64,000 nt of DNA from Antribacter gilvus (GTDB taxonomy: Bacteria > Actinomycetota > Actinomycetes > Actinomycetales > Cellulomonadaceae): NCBI RefSeq assembly GCF_003946865.1, contig NZ_QXTH01000003.1, positions 1 to 64,000 of the forward strand, written 5' to 3'. Positions 8,664 to 18,616 of the stretch are shown here, piece after piece; the stretch's first letter is position 1, and each line of letters opens with the position of its first letter. A program made the translations under genes and the position numbers. Under the pieces are notes generated by a model. The model had not been told where the DNA came from, made no database searches, and was given only the letters and a program-made list of their open reading frames with translations.

Positions 8664-8708
8664 CCGCCGAGGTAGTGCCTTGGTCGGACGAAGGCACTAC
8701 CTCGGCGG
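8664..8708. repeat. 45-bp palindromic repeat, copy 1 (convergent junction)
   Basis: Arms 8664-8681 and 8691-8708 are perfectly complementary (18 bp). The 45-base unit is identical to the unit at 59153-59197 except for one base near the centre. It sits between convergent trmB and the ABC-importer operon, so it can act as a terminator, but the near-identity to a distant copy marks it as a dispersed repeat. Confidence 0.85.
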
Positions 8709-8724
8709 GCTGGAGAGCGGCCGG

Positions 8725-9633
8725 TCAGACCAGGCCGTTCTCCTCCAGCCAGTCGGTCGCGATGGTCGCGGCCGGGAGCTGCTCCTCGACGCTGCGCGAG
8801 TTGAGGCCGACGAGCTCCTCGGCCGTCATCGTGGTGCTGATCTCGTCGATGATCGCGGCGGCCTCCTCGTCCACGTCGTCGCTGGCGAGCGGCACCACGT
8901 GGGACGCCAGGAACAGGCCCTTGGTGTCCTCGAGCGCGACGAGCCCGTTCTTCTGGATCGACGGGTCGGCGGTGTAGATGATGGCCATCTGGATGTCACC
9001 GTCCTCGAGCGCCTTGACGGTGAGCGGGCCACCGCTGTCCTCGATGGGCGTGTAGCCCACCTCGATGCCGTAGGTGTCGGCCAGGCCGCGGGGACCGTTG
9101 GGCCGGGTCTCGCCCTCGGAGTTGCCGCCGAGGGTGAGCGGCTCGGTGACCTCGGCGAGGTCGTCGATCGTGGTCAGCCCCCACTGGTCGGCGAACTCGC
9201 TCGTCACCACGTAGGCGTCCTGGTCGGTCGCCGGTGACTGCTCGAGCACGCGCAGGCCCTCGGGGGTCGACTCGCCGAGCTCGGCGTAGACGTCGTCGGC
9301 CAGGCGCGCCGACGTGTCGGGGACCCAGTACTGCAGGAGGGGCCCCGTGTACTCGGGGAACAGGTCGATGCTCCCTGACTCGATCTCCGGGAGGTAGGCC
9401 TCGCGCTGTCCGATGCGGAACTCGCGCTCGACCGTGTAGCCGCCCGCCTCGAGGGCCTGTGCGTAGATCTCGGCGATGATCTCGTTGGAGTAGTAGTCCT
9501 GGGAGCCGATGACGATGGTCTCGCCGGCGTCGCCGGCCGGCTCCTCGGCCAGAGGGTCCTCGGACGAGCACCCCGCGAGGAGCGCGACTCCGAGCAGGGT
9601 GGTGACGCCCGTGCGGAGGGTGTGGCGGTTCAT
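8725..9633 (-). CDS. osmoprotectant-type ABC transporter substrate-binding lipoprotein
   Basis: This encodes 302 aa. ATG 9633 opens a lipoprotein signal ending LGVALLAGC. The mature protein has the OpuAC/OpuBC pattern: IVIGSQDYYSNEIIAEIYAQ, ESGSIDLFPEYTGP, and late segments of the two-lobed type II binding fold. It is tethered outside the membrane and would deliver ligand to the two permeases encoded upstream. Family members bind glycine betaine, choline, carnitine or ergothioneine; the aromatic cage residues cannot be placed confidently, so the ligand is open. It is the last gene of a four-gene operon with order ATPase, permease, permease, binding protein. Confidence 0.87.
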   Translation of the reverse strand: MNRHTLRTGVTTLLGVALLAGCSSEDPLAEEPAGDAGETIVIGSQDYYSNEIIAEIYAQALEAGGYTVEREFRIGQREAYLPEIESGSIDLFPEYTGPLLQYWVPDTSARLADDVYAELGESTPEGLRVLEQSPATDQDAYVVTSEFADQWGLTTIDDLAEVTEPLTLGGNSEGETRPNGPRGLADTYGIEVGYTPIEDSGGPLTVKALEDGDIQMAIIYTADPSIQKNGLVALEDTKGLFLASHVVPLASDDVDEEAAAIIDEISTTMTAEELVGLNSRSVEEQLPAATIATDWLEENGLV

Positions 9634-9650
9634 CCGTGTCCTTTCGTTCG

Positions 9651-10334
9651 TCACGCGGGTGCGCGACGTGCGTGCGTGGGCGCCGCGGCCCGTGCGGCGG
9701 CACGCTGGATCGAGGCCAGGACGGCCTCGAGCACGAGGGTCAGCGCGATGACGAGCAGCGCACCGGCCAGCATCTGGGGGTAGTCGCGGGTCTTGAGCCC
9801 GGCGAAGAGGTAGCGCCCGAGCCCGGTGTCCGACACGTAGGCGGCGAGGGTGGCCGTGGCGACGACCTGCAGCGTGGCGGCGCGGACGCCGCCGAGCAGC
9901 ACCGGCATCGCCAGCGGCAGCTCGACCTGGCGGACCACCTGCGCCTCGCTCATCCCGGACGCGCGGGCGGCGTCGACGACGTCGGGCGCCACCGCCTCCA
10001 CGCCGGCGTAGGCGCCGGCGAGGAGCGACGGGATCGCGAGGACGACCAGCGCGGCGAGCGGCGCCTGCAGCCCGATGCCCATCATCAGGCCGAGGATCGT
10101 CAGCAGGCCCAGCGTGGGGACGGCGCGAGCCGCACCCGCGACCGCCACGACGACGCCGCGTCCCCGGCGCGTGTGCCCCACGAGGACCCCGACGGGGATC
10201 GCGACGGCCGCGGAGACCGCGACGACGGCCACCGTGATGGCGAGGTGCTGGGCGAGGCGGGCCGCGATCCCGCTGGGACCGGACCAGTGGACCGGGTCGG
10301 CGAGCCACGCGAGGGCTTCGGCGAAGAGGTTCAT
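9651..10334 (-). CDS. ABC transporter permease, OpuCD/OpuBB type
   Basis: This encodes 227 aa. About five hydrophobic segments are visible, beginning LAITVAVVAVSAAVAIPVGVL. The BPD_transp_1 coupling loop is EAVAPDVVDAARASGMSEAQ, matching EAA-x3-G. It overlaps the upstream permease gene by 4 bases (ATGA), so translation is likely coupled. It should form a heterodimeric channel with that permease. Confidence 0.88.
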   Translation of the reverse strand: MNLFAEALAWLADPVHWSGPSGIAARLAQHLAITVAVVAVSAAVAIPVGVLVGHTRRGRGVVVAVAGAARAVPTLGLLTILGLMMGIGLQAPLAALVVLAIPSLLAGAYAGVEAVAPDVVDAARASGMSEAQVVRQVELPLAMPVLLGGVRAATLQVVATATLAAYVSDTGLGRYLFAGLKTRDYPQMLAGALLVIALTLVLEAVLASIQRAAARAAAPTHARRAPA

Positions 10335-11065
10335 CGCGCCGCCTCCGCGGTGGCGGGGATGCCTGTGGCACCACGGCCCGCCGTCGGCCGGGGGCCGCCG
10401 GGCCGGGGCAGGATGCCCAGCGAGGGGGCCACGCCGACCCGCGTCCAGGGCGTGAGCGCCCGGCCCGCGAGCAGGCAGGCGGCGTCGAGCACGAGCGCGA
10501 GGGCGACGGTCGTGACGATGCCCGTGACGACCTCCGCGGTGATGCCGCGCTGGAACCCGTCGGTGAACAGGGAGCCGAGGCTCGGGATGCCAACGAGGGC
10601 ACCGATCGTCGCCAGGCCGACGGTGCTCACCGTGACCACCCGGACCCCGGAGACGAGCACCGGCACGGCGAGGGGCAGCTCCACCCGCCAGAACAGCGCG
10701 CGCGGGGAGTGGCCGAGGGAGACGGCCGCCTGGCGCACGGGATCGCTGATCGACGAGAACGCGTCGGCGGCGGTGCGGACGAGGAGCGCCGTGCCGTAGA
10801 CGGTCAGGGCGACGACCAGCGTCGCGGGCGACCGCAGCGGGATCCCCAGGACCACCGGGACGACGATCAGCAGCGGGAGGGCGGGGACGGCGTAGAGGAC
10901 GCTCGCTGCGCTCAGGAGGGCACCGCCTGCGCGGGGGGAGCGCTGGGCCATCCGCCCGAGGGGCACGGCCAGCACGATGCTGAGGAGGATGGCGGGGGCC
11001 GAGACCGCCAGGTGCCGCACGGTCAGGTCGACGACCTGCGGCCAGGCCGAGCTGAGCCAGGTCAT
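10331..11065 (-). CDS. ABC transporter permease, OpuCB type
   Basis: This encodes 244 aa. It has five to six transmembrane helices and a coupling loop (SSISDPVRQAAVSLGHSPRA, the EAA-like loop). It is followed by VELPLAVPVLVSGVRVV and GALVGIPSLGSLFTDGF, typical of the betaine/choline permease family. A Pro/Gly/Arg-rich tail of about 30 aa follows the last helix. It overlaps both neighbours by 4 bases. Confidence 0.87.
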   Translation of the reverse strand: MTWLSSAWPQVVDLTVRHLAVSAPAILLSIVLAVPLGRMAQRSPRAGGALLSAASVLYAVPALPLLIVVPVVLGIPLRSPATLVVALTVYGTALLVRTAADAFSSISDPVRQAAVSLGHSPRALFWRVELPLAVPVLVSGVRVVTVSTVGLATIGALVGIPSLGSLFTDGFQRGITAEVVTGIVTTVALALVLDAACLLAGRALTPWTRVGVAPSLGILPRPGGPRPTAGRGATGIPATAEAAR

Positions 11066-11886
11066 GGCGAGAGCACTCCCGCCGGGCGGCCGTTCGCGTC
11101 GACGACGAGACGCCGGCCGTCCACCTCCACCGTGGTGAGCAGCCTCTCGGGGCGGTCGGCCCCGACGAAGTCCCGGACGAAGTCGTCGGCGGGGTGGGTC
11201 AGGATCTGGCTGGGGGTGCCGGCCTGGGCGACGCGCCCGCCCTCGCGCAGCACCACCACCTCGTCGCCGACGCGGAACGCCTCGTCGATGTCGTGCGTGA
11301 CCAGCACGATCGTCTTGCCCAGCTCGGCCTGGAGCCGGAGCAGCTCGTCCTGCAGCTCGCGCCGCACGATCGGGTCGACGGCGCCGAACGGCTCGTCCAT
11401 CAGCAGGATGTTCGGGTCGGCCGCCAGGGCGCGTGCGACGCCGACCCGCTGCTGCTGCCCGCCCGAGAGCTGGGACGGATAGCGAGGGCCGAGCGAGGGG
11501 TCGAGGCCTACGCGCTCGAGGAGCTCCGTGGCCGCCGTGCGGGCGGCCCGCCGTGGGGTGCCGGAGAGGACGGGGACCGTCGCGATGTTGTCGAGCACCG
11601 TGCGGTGCGGGAGCAGGCCTCCGGCCTGGAGGACGTAGCCGATCGACCGCCGCAGCACGACCGGGTCCAGGGTGCGCACGTCCTCGTCGTCGATCAGGAC
11701 GGAGCCGGACGAGGGGTCGACCATCCGGTTGACCATCCGCAGGAGCGTGGTCTTGCCGGACCCGGACGAGCCGACGAGGGCCACGGTCTTGTGCGACGGC
11801 ACATGGTGGCTGAAGTCGTCCACCGCGACGGTGCCGTCGGGATAGACCTTCCGGACGGCGCGGAACTCGATCGGCATGCCGACCAC
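11062..11886 (-). CDS. ABC transporter ATP-binding protein, OpuCA/ProV type
   Basis: This encodes 274 aa from GTG (GGAG 7 bases upstream); an internal ATG at 11877 is the alternative. Walker A is GSSGSGKTT, the Q-loop lies in YVLQAGGLLPHRT, the signature is LSGGQQQRVGVARAL, Walker B is ILLMDEPFGAVD, and the switch His is in VTHDIDEA. It energises the importer encoded downstream in the same operon. The tandem CBS domains used as an osmosensor in OpuA are absent; only about 45 aa follow the ATPase core. The gene starts the operon and is divergent from tex. Confidence 0.9.
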   Translation of the reverse strand: MVGMPIEFRAVRKVYPDGTVAVDDFSHHVPSHKTVALVGSSGSGKTTLLRMVNRMVDPSSGSVLIDDEDVRTLDPVVLRRSIGYVLQAGGLLPHRTVLDNIATVPVLSGTPRRAARTAATELLERVGLDPSLGPRYPSQLSGGQQQRVGVARALAADPNILLMDEPFGAVDPIVRRELQDELLRLQAELGKTIVLVTHDIDEAFRVGDEVVVLREGGRVAQAGTPSQILTHPADDFVRDFVGADRPERLLTTVEVDGRRLVVDANGRPAGVLSP

Positions 11887-12032
11887 GTTATAACTCCGAA
11901 CGCCAGTTCGGGTGGTTCGATTCGGGCGTTTCGCTCCTGCCGAACACGGGAGCCGCTCGCCGCCGATGCGACAACCCCGCGAGCGGGCTGGCAGGATGCG
12001 TCGGGACTCGCAGGAAGGTGAGGTAACGGACA

Positions 12033-14435
<2,403 letters not shown>

Positions 14436-14442
14436 CCCGGAG

Positions 14443-14515
14443 GTCCGCTTCGAGAACGCCATCAGGTGCCGCCTCCCCCGCGGAAGCAGCACCTGATGGC
14501 GTTCTCGAAGCGGAC
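14443..14515. repeat. 27-bp perfect inverted repeat after tex (terminator-like)
   Basis: Arms 14443-14469 and 14489-14515 are fully complementary, with a 19-base loop. It begins 8 bases after the tex stop and ends 72 bases before the next start, so termination is the simplest role. A perfect 27-bp stem is longer than needed and resembles a mobile palindrome. No second copy was seen in the window. Confidence 0.75.
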
Positions 14516-14586
14516 AGCCCGCGGTGCCCGACGACGTGCGCGGCCTGGGCGTGGTGAACCAGGCCGCGGCGCGGCAGGATGGCGGG

Positions 14587-16119
14587 ATGGACCCTGTTGA
14601 GGAGCTCTTCGACGTCGTCGTGATCGGTGGCGGCCCCGTGGGGGAGAACGCCGCCGACCGCGCCTCCCGTACCGGCCTGACGGTCGCGCTCGTCGAGGCC
14701 GAGCTGGTGGGGGGCGAGTGCTCCTACTGGGCCTGCATGCCCTCCAAGGTGCTGCTGCGCCCGGGGGCGGTCCGGGCGCTGGCGCGCGACGTGCCGGGCC
14801 TCGCCGACCCGGGTGCGCCCGACCCGGCGGCGGTCCTGGCCTGGCGCGACGAGGTGACGCACGACTGGGACGACGCGGGCCAGGTCGAGTGGGTCGAGGG
14901 CGCGGGCCTCACGCTCGTCCGGGGTCACGCGCGGCTCACCGGGGAGCGCCTCGTGGAGGTCTCGCTGCCCGACGGCGACGCGGCGCCCGGGTCGGGCGAG
15001 TCGCCCTCCGCGGGGGCTGGGCAGGGCACGCGGCTGCTGCGCGCCCGCCACGCCGTCGTCGCAGCGACGGGGAGCATCCCTGTGCTCCCCGACGTGCCGG
15101 GCATCGTCGGGGCCGAGCCGTGGTCCAGCCGGGAGGCGACCGGCGTCAAGGACGTCCCGGAGTCGCTCGTGGTGCTCGGCGGGGGCGTCGTGGCGACCGA
15201 GATGGCCACCGCCTTCGCCGACCTCGGCTCCCGGGTGACGATCCTGGCGCGGGGCGGGCTGCTCGGCGCGGCCGAGCCGTTCGCCGGAGAGGCTGTCGCG
15301 GCGTCCCTGCGCGAGGCGGGCGTCGACGTGCGCCTCGGCGTCGAGGCGAGGTCGGTGGAGCGGACCGCTGACGGGATCGTCACGGTGACGCACTCGGGGA
15401 CAGACGGCGGGTCCGACGACACCGTGACCGCGGCCGAGCTCCTCGTCGCCACCGGCCGGGTTCCCCGGACCGGCGACCTCGGGATCGACAGTGTCGGGCT
15501 CGAGCCCGACGGCCCGCTGGACGTCGACGAGTCGATGCAGGTGCGCGGCGTGCCGGGCGGCTGGCTCTACGCCTGCGGCGACGTGACCGGACGCGCGCCC
15601 ACCACCCACCAGGGCAAGTACCAGGCGCGCGTGGCGGGAGACGTGATCGCGGCACGGTACGGGAGCGGCGGCGGGGAGGAGGCGCCGACGCGGGGAGAGG
15701 AGGCCCCCGGCGTCGGGCAGGAGGCTTCTCGCTGGACGCGGTACGCGGCGACCGCCGACCACGTCGCGCGTACTCAGGTGGTGTTCACGCGGCCGCAGGT
15801 CGCGTGGGTCGGGTTCACCGAGCGCGAGGCGCGCGAGGCCGGGCTCCCCGTACGGGCGGTGTCGTACGACCTGTCCTGGGTGGCCGGTGCCACCGTGGCC
15901 GGCCAGGGGTACGCCGGCCAGGCCCAGGTGCTCGTCGACACCGAGCGGCGTGTCCTGGTGGGGGCCACGTTCGTGGGGCCCGACGCGGGCGAGATGCTCC
16001 ACGCGGCCACGATCGCGATCGTGGGGGAGGTGCCGCTCGACCGGCTGTGGCACGCCGTACCCGCGTACCCGACGGTGAGCGAGGTCTGGCTGCGCTTCCT
16101 CGAGTCGTACGGGCTCTGA
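14587..16119 (+). CDS. pyridine nucleotide-disulfide oxidoreductase, LPD/MerA-like with altered active-site dyad
   Basis: This encodes 510 aa; the ATG at 14587 follows a weak -10 (CAGGAT) by 6 bases. The FAD motif is VVVIGGGPVGENAA. The redox-active disulfide is C45-x4-C50 in GGECSYWACMPSK. The NAD(P) motif is LVVLGGGVVATEMATAF, and the second FAD motif is WLYACGDVTG. In lipoamide dehydrogenase the C-terminus carries a His-Pro-Thr plus Glu base pair; here residues 489-499 read HAVPAYPTVSE, with Tyr494 in place of the His while the Glu is kept. This suggests a quinone or other electron acceptor rather than lipoamide (compare mycobacterial LpdA), but that is inference. There are poorly conserved Gly/Ser/Glu-rich insertions near residues 130-145 and 355-380. 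Confidence 0.85.
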   Translation: MDPVEELFDVVVIGGGPVGENAADRASRTGLTVALVEAELVGGECSYWACMPSKVLLRPGAVRALARDVPGLADPGAPDPAAVLAWRDEVTHDWDDAGQVEWVEGAGLTLVRGHARLTGERLVEVSLPDGDAAPGSGESPSAGAGQGTRLLRARHAVVAATGSIPVLPDVPGIVGAEPWSSREATGVKDVPESLVVLGGGVVATEMATAFADLGSRVTILARGGLLGAAEPFAGEAVAASLREAGVDVRLGVEARSVERTADGIVTVTHSGTDGGSDDTVTAAELLVATGRVPRTGDLGIDSVGLEPDGPLDVDESMQVRGVPGGWLYACGDVTGRAPTTHQGKYQARVAGDVIAARYGSGGGEEAPTRGEEAPGVGQEASRWTRYAATADHVARTQVVFTRPQVAWVGFTEREAREAGLPVRAVSYDLSWVAGATVAGQGYAGQAQVLVDTERRVLVGATFVGPDAGEMLHAATIAIVGEVPLDRLWHAVPAYPTVSEVWLRFLESYGL

Positions 16120-16163
16120 CGGACGTCACCCTGGTCCTGGACGGGCTTGTCGCCACCCGCCGA

Positions 16164-16169
16164 TAGTCT
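16164..16169 (+). promoter_or_regulatory. -10 box of the leaderless ATP-grasp gene
   Basis: TAGTCT lies 6 bases before GTG 16176, and no Shine-Dalgarno is present. A canonical -35 is not obvious. Confidence 0.45.
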
Positions 16170-16175
16170 GCTCCC

Positions 16176-17087
16176 GTGACTTCGAACGCCCGCGTTGCCC
16201 TGGCCACCTGCTCCGTGCTGCCCGATCTCGATGCCGACGACCGTCCTCTCGTCGACGCTCTCGTCGCCCGTGGCGTGGACGCGGCGGCCGTCGTGTGGGA
16301 CGACCCGTCGGTGGACTGGTCGGCCTTCGACCTCGTCGTGGTGCGCTCCACCTGGGACTACTCTGCCCGCCGCGACCAGTTCCTGGCGTGGGCCGACTCC
16401 GTGCCGCACCTGCTCAACAGCGCCGACGTGATCCGCTGGAACACGGACAAGCGGTACCTGCGGGTGCTGGAGGAGGCCGGCGTGCCGGTCATCCCCACCA
16501 TCTGGCTGGACCCGGAGCGCCACCTGTCGAAGCGTGCCATCCACACGCGCATGCCCGCGTTCGGCGACTTCGTGGTCAAGCCCGTGGTCAGCGCGGGGGC
16601 GAAGGACACCGGTCGCTACCAGCCGATCTCGGCCGAGTCGCGCGCGCTGGCGATCATGCACGCGAACGAGCTGCTGATCAGCGGCCGCTGGGCCATGATC
16701 CAGCCCTACGTCACGAGCGTGGACACCGCGGGCGAGACCTGCCTGGTCTTCGTGGACGGCGAGCACACGCACGCCGTGCGCAAGAACGCGCTCCTCACCG
16801 GGCCGTCGCGCCCCACGCAGGGGCTGTACCAGGAGGAGGTCATGACGCCGTTCGAGGCGTCCGAGGCCCAGGTGGAGGTCGCCCGCCGTGCGCTCGACGC
16901 CGCCGCGAAGGAGCTCGGCACGAGCGAGCCGCTGCTCTACGCCCGCGTGGACCTCGTGACCCGCGACGACGGCACCCCGATGGTGATCGAGCTCGAGCTC
17001 ACCGAGCCGTCGCTCTGGATGCAGTTCTCGGGTGACGCCAAGGCGGCGGAGCGGCTGGCGGACGCGATCGTGGCGCGTCTGGCGTGA
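16176..17087 (+). CDS. ATP-grasp domain protein, RimK/glutathione-synthetase-like
   Basis: This encodes 303 aa from GTG. The N-terminal pre-ATP-grasp domain (VVVRSTWDYSARRDQFLAW) is followed by RWNTDKRYLRVLEEAGVPV. Next comes FVVKPVVSAGAKDTGRY (ATP-binding Lys and Gly-rich loop), WAMIQPYVTSV, and metal ligands near the end in VIELELTEPSLWM. Enzymes of this fold form amide or peptide-like bonds via an acyl-phosphate. Close relatives are mostly uncharacterised; DcsG of cycloserine biosynthesis has the same fold. No biosynthetic partner lies nearby, so the substrate is open. Confidence 0.8.
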   Translation: MTSNARVALATCSVLPDLDADDRPLVDALVARGVDAAAVVWDDPSVDWSAFDLVVVRSTWDYSARRDQFLAWADSVPHLLNSADVIRWNTDKRYLRVLEEAGVPVIPTIWLDPERHLSKRAIHTRMPAFGDFVVKPVVSAGAKDTGRYQPISAESRALAIMHANELLISGRWAMIQPYVTSVDTAGETCLVFVDGEHTHAVRKNALLTGPSRPTQGLYQEEVMTPFEASEAQVEVARRALDAAAKELGTSEPLLYARVDLVTRDDGTPMVIELELTEPSLWMQFSGDAKAAERLADAIVARLA

Positions 17088-17114
17088 GTCGTCCGCGTGC
17101 CGCGACCGGCACGC

Positions 17115-17148
17115 GAAAGGCCCCCTCGCTGCTGCGAGGGGGCCTTTC
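17115..17148. terminator. bidirectional terminator between the ATP-grasp gene and tRNA-His
   Basis: A perfect 15-bp stem (17115-17129 with 17134-17148) has the loop TGCT. The core is AGGCCCCCTCGC with AAA/TTT at its base, the commonest terminator shape in high-GC actinobacteria. Confidence 0.85.
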
Positions 17149-17153
17149 CATGG

Positions 17154-17227
17154 GGTGAGTAACGGGACTTGAACCCGCGACCCCCTGGACCACAACCAGG
17201 TGCTCTACCAGCTGAGCTATACCCACC
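17154..17227 (-). tRNA. tRNA-His (GTG anticodon)
   Basis: On the minus strand the sequence folds as a cloverleaf. The acceptor is GTGGGTA paired with TACTCAC, with the extra 5' G(-1) opposite C73 that identifies histidine tRNA. The D arm contains AGCTCAGCTGGTAGAGC. The anticodon loop TTGTGGT gives anticodon GTG, and the T arm contains GGGTTCAAGTCCC. The 3' CCA is not encoded. Confidence 0.95.
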
Positions 17228-17310
17228 ATGCCGTACTCAGTTCGGGCCGAGAATCTGATGACCTCGACCGTCGAAAAGTGTACATGGTCCGAGCCCTCGT
17301 GCAGACCCGG

Positions 17311-17946
17311 TTACGAAGCGGTGGACCGCTTCGTGACGGACGTCTCGATCACGCTCGCGGCGACGGCCCGCGCGGTGGCGGTGTCGGGGCCGGGCTGGGG
17401 CACGAAGAGGGCCTCGCGGTAGTAGCGCAGCTCGTCGATGCTCTCCAGGATGTCGGCGAGCGCGCGGTGGCCGCCGCCCTTCTTCGGCGAGGCGAAGTAG
17501 ACGCGCGGGTACCAGCGGCGGGCGAGCTCCTTGATCGAGGAGACGTCGATGATCCGGTAGTGCAGGTAGCCGACCAGGTCCGGCATGTCGCGGTCCAGGA
17601 ACGACTTGTCGGTGCCCACGGAGTTGCCCGCCAGCGGGGCCTTGCCGGGCTCGGAGACCCACTCGCGCACATACTCCAGCACGCGCTTCTCCGCCTCGGC
17701 GAGGGTGACCCCGCCGGCCAGCTCCTCGAGGAGGCCGGAGGTGGTGTGCATGGTGCGGACGAAGTCGTTCATCTGCTCCAGCGCAGCGGCAGGCGGGGCG
17801 ACCAGGACGTCCACGCCGTCGCCCAGCACGTTGAGCTCGGAGTCGGTGACGACGGCGGCGACCTCGACCAGCGCGTCGGCGCGCGTGTCCAGGCCGGTCA
17901 TCTCGCAGTCGATCCACACGATGCGGTCGTTCGGTTGTGCACTCAC
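17311..17946 (-). CDS. orn: oligoribonuclease, DEDDh 3'-5' exonuclease
   Basis: This encodes 211 aa. It degrades 2-5 nt RNAs and pGpG in the cytoplasm. The DEDDh residues are visible: [10 protein letters not shown] (Asp13, Glu15), [17 protein letters not shown], and [14 protein letters not shown] with the catalytic His and Asp. Two in-frame GTG codons are possible. 17946 is preferred because the -10 TAGAGT lies exactly 6 bases before it, as at other leaderless genes; 17952 would add two residues. The C-terminal coding end contains a 10-bp dyad (17313-17334) that may help termination. The tail after about residue 180 is longer than in E. coli Orn. Confidence 0.93.
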   Translation of the reverse strand: MSAQPNDRIVWIDCEMTGLDTRADALVEVAAVVTDSELNVLGDGVDVLVAPPAAALEQMNDFVRTMHTTSGLLEELAGGVTLAEAEKRVLEYVREWVSEPGKAPLAGNSVGTDKSFLDRDMPDLVGYLHYRIIDVSSIKELARRWYPRVYFASPKKGGGHRALADILESIDELRYYREALFVPQPGPDTATARAVAASVIETSVTKRSTAS

Positions 17947-17952
17947 GGGCAC

Positions 17953-17958
17953 ACTCTA
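17953..17958 (-). promoter_or_regulatory. -10 box of leaderless orn
   Basis: TAGAGT (read on the minus strand) lies 6 bases before the GTG at 17946. Confidence 0.5.
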
Positions 17959-18023
17959 GGCCGACGGGCACGGGTCCGGCGTCGGGACGCCGTCGTCCGG
18001 GCGCGCCGGGCCGGGATGCGAGA

Positions 18024-18062
18024 AGGCCCCTCCTCGTCGCGGTGGCGACGGGGGAGGGGCCT
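18024..18062. terminator. hairpin terminator of the 48-aa gene
   Basis: AGGCCCCTCC (18024-18033) pairs with 18053-18062, and an inner CGTCGC/GCGACG stem closes the loop. It lies just beyond the stop of the small minus-strand gene and ahead of orn, separating the two units. Confidence 0.75.
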
Positions 18063-18103
18063 GTCGGGTGAGGCCTGCCGGGGGTGCCGGGGCACCGGGA
18101 GGC

Positions 18104-18250
18104 TCAGGCGGTCCGGGCGGGCTTGCGGGTGCTGACCGCACCGCGCCGACGACGGTCGAGGCGTCGCTGGGCGCTCGCCGAGCGCTCGGCGTCGCGGACC
18201 TGCTCGCGCTGCTCGATCCGGACGGAGTCGAAGATGGCCTGGAGATACAT
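18104..18250 (-). CDS. small basic protein of unknown function (48 aa)
   Basis: The ATG at 18250 is preceded by GAAGGA about 12 bases upstream, and the stop is followed 42 bases later by a strong hairpin, so this is a self-contained unit. The protein starts MYLQAIFDSVRIEQREQVRD. It continues as an Arg/Ser-rich helix (RSASAQRRLDRRRRG) and ends in a basic tail, STRKPARTA. Reading upstream from 18250 would require an Arg/Pro-rich run of poor coding quality. It may bind nucleic acid or ribosome, judging only by charge. No family was recognised. Confidence 0.55.
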   Translation of the reverse strand: MYLQAIFDSVRIEQREQVRDAERSASAQRRLDRRRRGAVSTRKPARTA

Positions 18251-18616
18251 GGTGTGCGTGTCCTTCTGGTCGATCCGCAGGGTGCGCGGGTCTGGTGGTT
18301 CGGCCCGGGTCGGGCCAGGTGCGGCGGAGTGTTTCCGTCGTGTTACATCGTCCTCGGTTCCGGGGATGTCCACAACGTGATATGCGGCACGGTCTGTCCG
18401 GTATGGGACGGGATGGCGCGCCGCAATGCCCGGCTTTCTGCGGGATTGGGGCGGCGCGGGCACCACTCGGGCAGGTTACGAGTGTGTTGCGCACGACATT
18501 TTCTCCAGCGGGTTCCCCTGGGCTGGGTCGAGACCCGGGCGGCCTCGACGCCTCGATCAAGACCTCTTGCTAAAGAGTTCTTGCGCAAGGTGTCTTTAGC
18601 GTTCTACTGTGGCGCT
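18251..18616. other. intergenic region between divergent units
   Basis: This 366-base stretch contains no supported gene. A plausible minus-strand promoter for the small gene is TGGACA (18367-18372) with TGTAAC (18344-18349), 17-19 bases apart. The right end holds the ArsR operator and promoter. The part from about 18380 to 18550 has nothing recognisable, although it is slightly less GC-rich than its surroundings. Confidence 0.45.
18569..18610 (+). promoter_or_regulatory. promoter and nested-palindrome operator of the arsR/MFS operon
   Basis: A 32-base dyad spans 18569-18600. Outer arms GCTAAAGA and TCTTTAGC share the same centre as an inner perfect palindrome CTTGCGCAAG (18580-18589); 26 of 32 positions are symmetric. 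The -35 TTGCGC (18581-18586), an 18-base spacer and the -10 TACTGT (18605-18610) place the start of transcription at the ATG (18617), so the mRNA is leaderless. Binding of the encoded ArsR-type repressor over the -35 would autorepress the operon. Confidence 0.65.

Noticed and set aside
8664-8708. Simple rho-independent terminator as full explanation of the repeat
   Set aside because: Termination is plausible, but near-identity with a unit about 50 kb away and with in-gene copies requires a repeat-family explanation as well.
17313-17334. 10-bp dyad at the 3' end of orn as an independent regulatory element
   Set aside because: It lies within the last codons, including conserved-looking coding sequence. 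It may aid termination, but there is no further support.
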